This document shows, in pieces, positions 1 to 5,038 of a stretch of DNA of 5,038 bases. Location of the stretch: the NCBI GenBank assembly GCA_018970965.1, contig JAGWVG010000139.1:1-5038 (forward strand), in the 5' to 3' direction. Position numbers and translations under genes: made by a program. How positions within the stretch are numbered: the first letter of the stretch is position 1; each line of letters starts with the position of its first letter. This DNA is from Alphaproteobacteria bacterium (GTDB lineage: Bacteria; Pseudomonadota; Alphaproteobacteria; Sphingomonadales; Sphingomonadaceae). The notes beneath the pieces were generated by a model that was given only the letters and a program-made list of their open reading frames with translations, was not told the origin of the DNA and did no database searches.

Positions 1-867
1 GCCTTTATCGTCGCGCTCGATGCCGATACGCAATTTGAACCGCTGACCATTGCCCGGTTGGTGCGCTGGTTTGCAGATGCGCAGGTGGGCGCAGTGGCAG
101 GCAATGCGATGGTTGGAAATCAAGTAAATCTCGTCACGCGCTGGCAGGGCGTGGAATATGTGACTGCCCAAAATCTTGAGCGGCGCGCACTGACGCGCTT
201 TGATGCCGTGACTGTTGTGCCCGGTGCAGTCGGCGCGTGGCGGCGCGCGGCACTGGACGATGTGGGCGGCTATCCCGAGGACACATTGGCTGAAGATCAA
301 GATCTGACGATTGGCATCCAGCGCAAAGGCTGGCGCATCGCTTTAGATACAGATGCCATTGCTTGGACCGAAGCGCCTGAGAGTTTTGCCGCGCTTGCCA
401 AGCAGCGCTTTCGCTGGGCCTTTGGCACGCTGCAATGCCTGTGGAAGCACCGCTCTATCTTGCGCGCAGGTCAGCCCTTGGGCTTGGCGCTGGTCGGTCT
501 GCCACAAGCTTGGCTGTTTCAAATTGGCTTTGCGGTCATTTCGCCGGTGATTGATCTGGCGTTGCTCATCAGCACAATTGCAACCGCGATCCGCGTGCAT
601 GACCATGGCTGGGCGCAGACGCAAAGTGATGTGCTGCGCATGGCCATTTATTGGTTGGCCTTTGCGGGCATTGATATGCTGTGCGGCTGGATTGCCTATC
701 GGCTCGAACCGCGGGCAAAGCGCTTCCCCGCCTTGCTGTTGGTTGCCCAGCGCTTTGTCTATCGCCAGATCATGTATTTCGTTGTGCTCAAGGCGATTAG
801 CAGCGCCATTACTGGGCCGTGGGTGGGCTGGGGCAAGCTGGAACGGAGTGGCCGGGTCGCCGTTTAG
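1..867 (+). CDS. Family 2 glycosyltransferase, membrane-bound, C-terminal part (5' end outside window)
   Basis: The reading frame is open from base 1 to a TAG stop at 865-867 and gives 288 visible residues; the start lies to the left. A DAD (DxD) motif at visible residues 7-9 fits nucleotide-sugar and metal binding. An acidic ED pair in LAEDQDL (E98-D99) fits the general base of processive GT2 enzymes, and QRFRW at 135-139 is the QxxRW acceptor-site motif. Hydrophobic segments follow at about 158-197 (probably two helices), 214-235 and 256-270. This order matches inner-membrane beta-glycan synthases of the cellulose/poly-N-acetylglucosamine/hyaluronan synthase type, which polymerise a sugar from a UDP-sugar and pass it through the membrane. 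The tail (RQIMYFVVLKAI, then VGWGKLER) resembles alphaproteobacterial proteins in which this domain follows a polysaccharide deacetylase and sometimes a GH18-like domain. That fusion is inference, because the N-terminus is missing. The sugar and product cannot be named. Confidence 0.9.
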   Translation, partial: AFIVALDADTQFEPLTIARLVRWFADAQVGAVAGNAMVGNQVNLVTRWQGVEYVTAQNLERRALTRFDAVTVVPGAVGAWRRAALDDVGGYPEDTLAEDQDLTIGIQRKGWRIALDTDAIAWTEAPESFAALAKQRFRWAFGTLQCLWKHRSILRAGQPLGLALVGLPQAWLFQIGFAVISPVIDLALLISTIATAIRVHDHGWAQTQSDVLRMAIYWLAFAGIDMLCGWIAYRLEPRAKRFPALLLVAQRFVYRQIMYFVVLKAISSAITGPWVGWGKLERSGRVAV

Positions 868-878
868 CGCCCGGCCGC
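848..878. terminator. GC-rich hairpin spanning the glycosyltransferase stop codon; possible bidirectional terminator
   Basis: GGCCGGG at 850-856 is perfectly complementary to CCCGGCC at 870-876. With a G-U pair inside (857/869), a G-U pair (849/877) and a G-C pair (848/878) outside, the stem reaches about 10 pairs with an 11-base loop. The loop holds most of the glycosyltransferase TAG stop. The hairpin lies between two convergent genes (icd ends at 889), where a terminator serving both strands is expected. There is no T-run on either side, so it is not a canonical intrinsic terminator, and it could be a chance GC-rich repeat. Confidence 0.4.
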
Positions 879-888
879 CTGCATCTGC

Positions 889-2382
889 TTATTGCCCTTG
901 GCCAAGGGAGAAGCCCGGCTCTCCATCAAAGGTGTAAAGCTGCTCGGTCTTCACAAAATCCACCCCCAATTGGGTCAAGTTGCGCAGCAGCTCTACAATC
1001 ATTGCCTTATTAAACTGCTTGTCCGGCTGGGCCAGGAAACGGCAGCGCCAATGATCCGTGCAGAAGGTTTCTGGCAGGCCATTCGGCCAGACTTTCACGC
1101 CCCGATTGGTGATCATCGCCAAATCATAGCTGCCGCCAATTGCCTGTTGAAGCTGCGCAGCCAAATCCTCAACTGCGCCGGTCGCGTGCACAAATATGTC
1201 GATGCCGACCAGATCTTTCACTGCTGGGGTGCGCGGCGACGCGGTCGGGATGGCAAAGCTTTGCCCGGTCGTGGCGGCATAATGCACAGCGCTCAGCTGT
1301 GTTGGCTTCTGCCCCAAGCGCGCGATGACCGCATCAGCAAAGGCGGCGGTGCCCACTTTCTCTTTCGACACGCCAGCGACAAAAATGTCGTCGGTATGCA
1401 CGCCATCTTCAATTGTTTTGAGCCATGCATTGTGGACACGCTCGGCCACCTTGGGTTGGCCAATATGCACCAGCATCATAACCCCTGCGAGCAACAGACC
1501 TGATGGATTGGCGCTATCCTGCCCGGCGCGACGCGGGGCTGAACCATGGATTGCTTCAAACATCGCGCCGTGTTCGCCAATATTGGCTGAGGGCGCGAGG
1601 CCAACCGAGCCCGCAATTTGCGCAGCGACATCGCTGAGCACATCGCCATAGAGGTTGGGCATGACAAGCACATCAAACTGCTCGGGCGTGTCGGCCAGTT
1701 TGGCCGCGCCAATATCGATAATCCAATGGTCCGTCTCAATATCGGCATAGTCTGCTGCAACTTCGTCGAACACTTTATGGAACAGTCCGTCAGTCAGCTT
1801 CATGATGTTGTCTTTGGTGAAGCAGGTGACTTTCTGGCGGCCATAAGCGCGCGCATATTCAAACGCGTAACGATTGATTTTTTCGCATCCCGGCCGCGAA
1901 ACAAGCTTGAGGCATTGATAGACATCATCGGTCTGCCGATGCTCAATGCCGGCGTATAAATCCTCCTCATTTTCCCGCACGATGACGAGGTCCATCTGCG
2001 GGTGCTTGGTCTGGATGAACGGCGCGTAGGACACGCAGGGCCGGACATTGGCATAGAGCCCCAGCGATTTACGCACCGTCACATTCAAGCTTTTATAGCC
2101 ACCGCCTTGGGGTGTTGTGATGGGGGCCTTGTAGAACACCTTGGTGCGCCGCAGACTATCCCACGCGTCCGTCGAAATGCCCGCGCTATTGCCCGCCAGA
2201 TAGACTTGTTCACCAATATCAATCACCTCGGGCGCAATGGCTGCCCCGGCGGCCATTAAGACGCGTAAGCTGGCCGTCATAATTTCGGGGCCAATGCCAT
2301 CGCCATAGGCCACGGTGATCGGGACGAGGAGCTGATCGGCTGGCGTGGTGGTCAGGCTTGGGCTGCTGCTCATGTCATTCAT
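889..2382 (-). CDS. icd: Isocitrate dehydrogenase, type I, long Thermus/Rickettsia-like form, probably NADP-dependent
   Basis: This 497-residue cytosolic enzyme oxidatively decarboxylates isocitrate to 2-oxoglutarate in the TCA cycle. Every E. coli Icd catalytic residue I can align is present with the same spacing. The substrate loop has S98, N100, R104 and R114 (E. coli S113, N115, R119, R129). RENEEDLYAG gives R136 and Y143 (R153, Y160). K190 matches K230. Metal ligands D223, D247 and D251 match D283, D307 and D311, the last two lying in the family signature NLYGDVLSD. GDGIGPE is at 27-33. At the cofactor site HGSAPRRAGQD (279-289), R284-R285 replace E. coli K344-Y345. The two positive charges favour NADP over NAD, but this pair is unusual. 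Residues from about 360 on form the extra C-terminal domain of the roughly 480-500-residue Thermus and Rickettsia enzymes. The start at 2382 is chosen for an ideal Shine-Dalgarno six bases upstream. The gene is divergent from a LysR-type regulator and convergent with the glycosyltransferase. Confidence 0.95.
   Translation of the reverse strand: MNDMSSSPSLTTTPADQLLVPITVAYGDGIGPEIMTASLRVLMAAGAAIAPEVIDIGEQVYLAGNSAGISTDAWDSLRRTKVFYKAPITTPQGGGYKSLNVTVRKSLGLYANVRPCVSYAPFIQTKHPQMDLVIVRENEEDLYAGIEHRQTDDVYQCLKLVSRPGCEKINRYAFEYARAYGRQKVTCFTKDNIMKLTDGLFHKVFDEVAADYADIETDHWIIDIGAAKLADTPEQFDVLVMPNLYGDVLSDVAAQIAGSVGLAPSANIGEHGAMFEAIHGSAPRRAGQDSANPSGLLLAGVMMLVHIGQPKVAERVHNAWLKTIEDGVHTDDIFVAGVSKEKVGTAAFADAVIARLGQKPTQLSAVHYAATTGQSFAIPTASPRTPAVKDLVGIDIFVHATGAVEDLAAQLQQAIGGSYDLAMITNRGVKVWPNGLPETFCTDHWRCRFLAQPDKQFNKAMIVELLRNLTQLGVDFVKTEQLYTFDGEPGFSLGQGQ
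895..908. repeat. Perfect 14-bp palindrome in the last codons of icd
   Basis: CCCTTGGCCAAGGG equals its own reverse complement. It covers the end of the icd coding sequence (residues L493 to G496), ending three bases short of the stop codon. As RNA it could form a five-pair stem with a four-base GGCC loop. It may add to transcription ending at the convergent junction, or it may simply reflect codon use. No function is claimed. Confidence 0.3.
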
Positions 2383-2388
2383 TTTGGG

Positions 2389-2395
2389 CCTCCTT
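2389..2395 (-). promoter_or_regulatory. Strong ribosome binding site of icd
   Basis: On the minus strand the sequence reads AAGGAGG, then CCCAAA, then ATG. This is a full anti-16S match with a six-base spacer. It decides the icd start at 2382 rather than the in-frame ATG at 2439, and suggests high translation. Confidence 0.85.
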
Positions 2396-2427
2396 GTCTT
2401 GGGTCTGGCCCTCTCAAAGCGGGAAGC

Positions 2428-2456
2428 TTGGCATTTCACAAATGAATAGATAAAAT
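2428..2456 (+). promoter_or_regulatory. Sigma-70-like promoter for the LysR-type regulator
   Basis: TTGGCA at 2428-2433 (5 of 6 to consensus) is followed after exactly 17 bases by TAAAAT at 2451-2456 (5 of 6). Transcription would start near 2463, inside the inverted repeat at 2458-2484, and leave a leader of about 36 bases before the ATG at 2499. The prediction rests on sequence match only. Confidence 0.6.
2432..2444. promoter_or_regulatory. Short dyad CATTT-CAC-AAATG, possible secondary regulator site
   Basis: Five-base arms around a three-base centre lie inside the promoter spacer. Its right half, AAATGA at 2440-2445, recurs as AAATGA at 2475-2480 within the main inverted repeat, 35 bases away. 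LysR-type regulators often use one strong and one weaker site a few helical turns apart, so this could be the weaker one. The repeat is short and may be chance in AT-rich DNA. Confidence 0.25.
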
Positions 2457-2461
2457 ATCAA
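2433..2461 (-). promoter_or_regulatory. Possible icd promoter, weak match
   Basis: On the minus strand TTGATA (2461-2456, 5 of 6 to the -35 consensus) precedes TGAAAT (2438-2433, 4 of 6 to the -10 consensus) by 17 bases. Transcription would start near 2426, about 44 bases before the icd start codon. The -35 box shares bases with the left arm of the inverted repeat and with the -10 box of the opposing regulator promoter. Other alignments in this AT-rich stretch are possible. Confidence 0.35.
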
Positions 2462-2484
2462 TCATTGCCTTTTTAAATGATTGA
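2458..2484. promoter_or_regulatory. Perfect 9-9-9 inverted repeat, probable LysR-type operator
   Basis: TCAATCATT (2458-2466) and AATGATTGA (2476-2484) are exact reverse complements separated by nine bases. The symmetric pair T2465/A2477 gives the T-N11-A core typical of LysR-type binding sites. The repeat sits directly upstream of the regulator gene, over its predicted transcription start, and touches the putative icd -35 box. Binding there should repress the regulator and could act on icd. The match to operator shape is seen; the binding protein is inferred from position. Confidence 0.65.
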
Positions 2485-2498
2485 AAGACTGTCTCTCT

Positions 2499-3377
2499 AT
2501 GCCTCGGCTGCGCAATTTGGATCTGGATTTGCTCCGCTGCTTCGTCACCATCGCCGAAACAGAAAGCTTCACGCGCGCCGGGGAAAGGCTGGGGCGGACG
2601 CAATCTACCATCAGCTTGCAGATCAAACGGCTGGAAGATCAGATTGGCCGCACGCTGTTTGCGCGCACGCCGCGCAGCCTTTCGCTCACACCCGAAGGCG
2701 AGGCGCTCTTGGGCCCTGCGCGGCAATTGCTGCGGCTGAATGATGCGGCTCTGGCAGAACTGCTTCAGCCCGATATTGCCGGCGGCGTTCGGCTGGGCGT
2801 GCCCGAGGATTTTGCAACTGCGCATCTGCCCGGCGTACTGGCAGCCTTTGCCGAGGCGCATCCGCGCGTTGAGCTGGAGGTCACATGCGATCTGACACTC
2901 AACCTCATTGATAAATTCCATGCAGGAGATTTTGACTTGGCCTTGGTCAAGCGCGAGCCGGCTGCACCCTTGGCGGGGATGCGCGTGTGGCGCGAGCCGT
3001 TGGTTTGGGTCGCGCGCGATCGCGGCGCCGTTCTGGGCCGCACCCCTTTGCCGCTGATCGTATCGCCCGAGCCCTGCGTCTATCGTAAACGCGCGGTGGA
3101 TGCGCTGAACGCTCATGGCAAGCCCTGGCGCATTGCTTATGTCTCTACCAGTTTGGCGGGCAGCTTATCCGCCGTTGAAGCGGGGCTGGGGCTGACCGTT
3201 CTGCCACGCGAGATGGTTCCCCCGCGGCTCACCGCGATTAGCGAAGATGCCGACCTGCCCGCCCTTTATGATACCGAAATCGCACTGATCGAAGCGGCAG
3301 GCCTGAGCGAGACGGCGCGCCGTTTGCGCGATCATATTGCGACGGCATTAGAGCTTGCCAACCAACAGCGCCGTTAG
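2499..3377 (+). CDS. LysR-type transcriptional regulator, LrhA-like subgroup
   Basis: This is a 292-residue DNA-binding regulator of normal family length. The N-terminal winged helix-turn-helix spans about residues 7-66, with SFTRAGERLG at 23-32 and the recognition helix in QSTISLQIKRLE at 35-46. LFAR at 53-56 and LTPEGEALL at 63-71 are standard wing and post-HTH motifs. A linker helix follows to about 90, then a periplasmic-binding-protein-like effector domain from about 95 (GGVRLGVPEDF). The features RTQS, LLRLNDAA, and PWRIAYVSTSLAGSLSAVEAGLGLTVLP (residues 209-236) closely recall E. coli LrhA and its relatives HexA/PecT. I rate this as subgroup likeness, not orthology. The ATG at 2499 is preferred over the in-frame TTG at 2481: it fits the predicted promoter, the TTG lies in the operator repeat, and residues before 2499 match nothing I know in the family. 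Its ribosome site (GAAAGA at 2483-2488) is weak. Effector and targets are unknown; itself and the divergent icd are the obvious candidates. Confidence 0.92.
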   Translation: MPRLRNLDLDLLRCFVTIAETESFTRAGERLGRTQSTISLQIKRLEDQIGRTLFARTPRSLSLTPEGEALLGPARQLLRLNDAALAELLQPDIAGGVRLGVPEDFATAHLPGVLAAFAEAHPRVELEVTCDLTLNLIDKFHAGDFDLALVKREPAAPLAGMRVWREPLVWVARDRGAVLGRTPLPLIVSPEPCVYRKRAVDALNAHGKPWRIAYVSTSLAGSLSAVEAGLGLTVLPREMVPPRLTAISEDADLPALYDTEIALIEAAGLSETARRLRDHIATALELANQQRR

Positions 3378-3381
3378 GCGC
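3368..3381. terminator. Small hairpin with both convergent stop codons at its loop
   Basis: GCGCC (3368-3372) and GGCGC (3377-3381) are exact complements around the four-base loop GTTA. The loop contains all of the minus-strand TAA stop (3374-3376) and two bases of the plus-strand TAG stop (3375-3377). It is symmetric, so both transcripts could form it. The stem is only five pairs with no T-run, so terminator activity is uncertain. Confidence 0.3.
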
Positions 3382-5038
3382 CCACCGCTTGCACCTCTTC
3401 GCGCGCTGCACCACGCCGTGCAACAAGCAGGTACATGACGGGCGTCACAATTCGGCTGAGCAGTGTTGACGAAACAAGCCCGCCAATAATCACCCACGCC
3501 AAAGGCGAATAGAGCTGGGAGCCGGAAAGCGCCAAAGGCAAGAGCCCGCCAATGGCCGTGACCGAGGTGAGCAACACTGGCAGGAAGCGAATTTCCCCCG
3601 CTTGTTCAATTGCATCGCGCAGGGCAAGCCCGCGCTCCCGCAATTTGGTCGTGAAATCGACCAACAGAATCGAGTTTTTAATCTCAATCCCAATCAGCGC
3701 GACAAAACCGATAATGGCGAGGAAGGACAATGAATTACCCGTCAGCAGCAAGGCCCAAAGACCACCAAAAATCCCAAGCGGAATAACACCTGCCACCACC
3801 GTCACATCCCGGAAGCGACCAAATTCTGCTACCAGCACGCCGAAAATTCCAAAGACGGCCAGCAAGATAATGCCGCCCAAGCCATTGCTGTTGCGCGCCG
3901 CTGCTTCCGCTTCGCCGCCGACAATGATGGTATAGCCATTGGGCAAGGGCAAGGCTTCAACCCGCGCCAGCACATCTTTAACAAGCCGGGATGCGAGATA
4001 GCCTTCGCGCGCAAAGGCCGTCACCGTGACCGATCGTTCCAGCTTGAAGCGGTTGATTTTGGAAGGCGTCGATTCGAGCGCCGGTTTCGTCAATTGCGAG
4101 AGAGGTACGCTCGCTCCGCTCAGCGAAGTCACATAGATTTTATCAAGCGCTGACACTGGCTGGTTCTGCGCCAAAGGCAGGCGAACCATAACCGGGTAAC
4201 TATCGCCCTCTCGATCGCGCAGCGTCGCCGCACGCTCGCCCGACAGCGCCAAACGCAATGTCCGCCGCACGGCATCCGGCGCGACATTCAAGAGGCCGGC
4301 TTTTTCAGGATCGACATGCAAATCCATATCGATCCGATCAATTGCCAGCGGATCATCAATGTCGCGCGTGCCCTCGGTCGTCCGCATGATATTGGCAACT
4401 TGGGCAGAAAGTGATTTGAGCACGGCCAAATCAGGCCCGCGCACGCGAATGGCCAAGGGCGCTTCAACGGGTGGCCCCTGTTCAAACTGAACAACGGTAA
4501 TGCGCGCATCTGAGATGCGACCCATTTTGGTGCGGAGCGATTCCAAAAACTCAGGAGATTTGCGCGTCCAATCTTTGAGCGTGATGAACAACTCGCCATA
4601 GCGCGTATCAAATTCACGCGGGATATTGTTGTAATAAATCTGCGGGTTGCCGCGGCCCACATTTTCCATCACGGCCTGCACCTCGGGCAAGGGGCGGACT
4701 TGCGCGGCCACCTTGCGCACAATCCGATCTGTCTCGGCCACACTGCTGCCTTCGGGTGCTTCGATACGGATCACGAAATAAGGCACATCCGCCTTGGGAA
4801 AGACGCTGAACCCAAGCACGGGAATAACGGCGAACATCGCAAGGCATGCCGCCATCGCCGTCCACAATGTCTTGTGTGGATTTTCAAGCGCCCAATGCAA
4901 AAGAGGTCGATAAAAATGCTCAATCTTATCTTGCAGCCAGCGCAAAAAGGCGTTGCCTTCGGCGCTTTGGTGCTGTTCCAAAATGCGGCTGGCAATGAAC
5001 GGCACAATGGTCAGCGAGACAATCAGCGAGGCCGCGAC
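3374..5038 (-). CDS. RND-family efflux permease (AcrB/HAE1-like), C-terminal half (5' end outside window)
   Basis: The frame is open from the right edge to a TAA at 3374-3376, giving 554 visible residues of a protein normally about 1,020-1,050 long. It is the inner-membrane proton antiporter of a tripartite export pump that works with a membrane-fusion protein and an outer-membrane channel. Neither partner gene is in view. The visible order is: TM6 (about 1-19), a cytosolic linker, TM7 (about 58-78), the second large periplasmic loop with the porter and docking subdomains (about 80-385), then TM8 (386-405), TM9 (412-433), TM10 (437-461), TM11 (485-505) and TM12 (512-538). Proton-relay residues are kept: K454 in TM10 (EIKNSILLVDF, AcrB K940), and R484 and T491 before and in TM11 (RFLPVLLTS, AcrB R971 and T978). 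The TM4 aspartates lie outside the window. The motif EQGPPVEAPLAIRVRG (residues 186-201) is typical of HAE1-type rather than heavy-metal pumps. The substrate is unknown. The stop overlaps that of the regulator by four bases. Confidence 0.93.
   Translation of the reverse strand, partial: VAASLIVSLTIVPFIASRILEQHQSAEGNAFLRWLQDKIEHFYRPLLHWALENPHKTLWTAMAACLAMFAVIPVLGFSVFPKADVPYFVIRIEAPEGSSVAETDRIVRKVAAQVRPLPEVQAVMENVGRGNPQIYYNNIPREFDTRYGELFITLKDWTRKSPEFLESLRTKMGRISDARITVVQFEQGPPVEAPLAIRVRGPDLAVLKSLSAQVANIMRTTEGTRDIDDPLAIDRIDMDLHVDPEKAGLLNVAPDAVRRTLRLALSGERAATLRDREGDSYPVMVRLPLAQNQPVSALDKIYVTSLSGASVPLSQLTKPALESTPSKINRFKLERSVTVTAFAREGYLASRLVKDVLARVEALPLPNGYTIIVGGEAEAAARNSNGLGGIILLAVFGIFGVLVAEFGRFRDVTVVAGVIPLGIFGGLWALLLTGNSLSFLAIIGFVALIGIEIKNSILLVDFTTKLRERGLALRDAIEQAGEIRFLPVLLTSVTAIGGLLPLALSGSQLYSPLAWVIIGGLVSSTLLSRIVTPVMYLLVARRGAAREEVQAVGA

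Noticed and set aside
58..60. Apparent start of the glycosyltransferase at 58
   Set aside because: This is an internal TTG leucine codon. The frame is open to base 1 and the DxD motif lies before it.
892..1503. A 203-codon open frame on the plus strand opposite icd
   Set aside because: It lies wholly opposite a highly conserved enzyme, has no family likeness, and has low-complexity shadow-like composition.
2383..2439. A 19-residue N-terminal extension of icd from an ATG at 2439
   Set aside because: The extension is basic and unlike the family, the ATG at 2439 has no good ribosome site, and it would run through the promoter region. The ATG at 2380-2382 has a perfect Shine-Dalgarno and gives the expected length.
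2481..2498. TTG start at 2481 for the LysR-type regulator
   Set aside because: It lies within the inverted repeat, lacks a ribosome site, and would leave a leader of only about 18 bases from the predicted transcription start.
2436..3116. A 226-codon open frame on the minus strand opposite the regulator
   Set aside because: It is the mirror of a GC-rich coding gene, resembles no protein family, and runs into the divergent promoter region.
5003..5005. Apparent start of the RND gene at 5005
   Set aside because: The codon is GTG inside a transmembrane helix, and the frame stays open to the window edge with matching RND sequence. The gene is cut by the window and does not start there.
1..5038. 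CRISPR arrays, tRNA or rRNA genes, insertion sequences, phage or defence genes
   Set aside because: I saw no regularly spaced repeats, no tRNA-like cloverleaf or rRNA sequence, no transposase motifs and no terminal repeats. All space is accounted for by four familiar gene families and one short divergent promoter region.

Overview
No previously undescribed system is visible in this window. It looks like an ordinary chromosomal stretch of an alphaproteobacterium, most likely a sphingomonad. The reasons are the moderately high GC content by eye, the codon choice, a glycosyltransferase tail typical of that group, and a long Thermus/Rickettsia-type isocitrate dehydrogenase. The lineage is inference from remembered protein style, not from a search.

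Layout. There are four genes with strictly alternating strands (+ - + -), so each is probably its own transcription unit here. (1) The 3' end of a membrane family-2 glycosyltransferase runs from the left edge to 867. (2) A complete 497-residue isocitrate dehydrogenase (icd) occupies 2382 down to 889 on the minus strand. (3) A complete LrhA-like LysR-type regulator runs from 2499 to 3377 on the plus strand. (4) The C-terminal half of an RND efflux permease runs from the right edge down to 3374 on the minus strand. Genes fill almost everything. The only real intergenic stretch is the 116-base divergent region between icd and the regulator (2383-2498).

The divergent region is the most informative non-coding part. 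It holds a good sigma-70-like promoter for the regulator (TTGGCA, 17 bases, TAAAAT). A perfect 9-9-9 inverted repeat with a central T-N11-A, the usual LysR-type operator shape, lies over the predicted transcription start. A weaker opposing promoter for icd is interleaved with these. The simplest reading is that the regulator represses itself and may also control icd. Control of icd is inference from position only.

Both convergent junctions are very tight: 21 bases between the glycosyltransferase and icd, and a 4-base overlap of stop codons between the regulator and the RND gene. At each, a GC-rich inverted repeat encloses a stop codon, with no T-tract after it. These may be bidirectional transcription ends. 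The genes have no obvious shared pathway: envelope polysaccharide synthesis, TCA-cycle oxidation, regulation and efflux.
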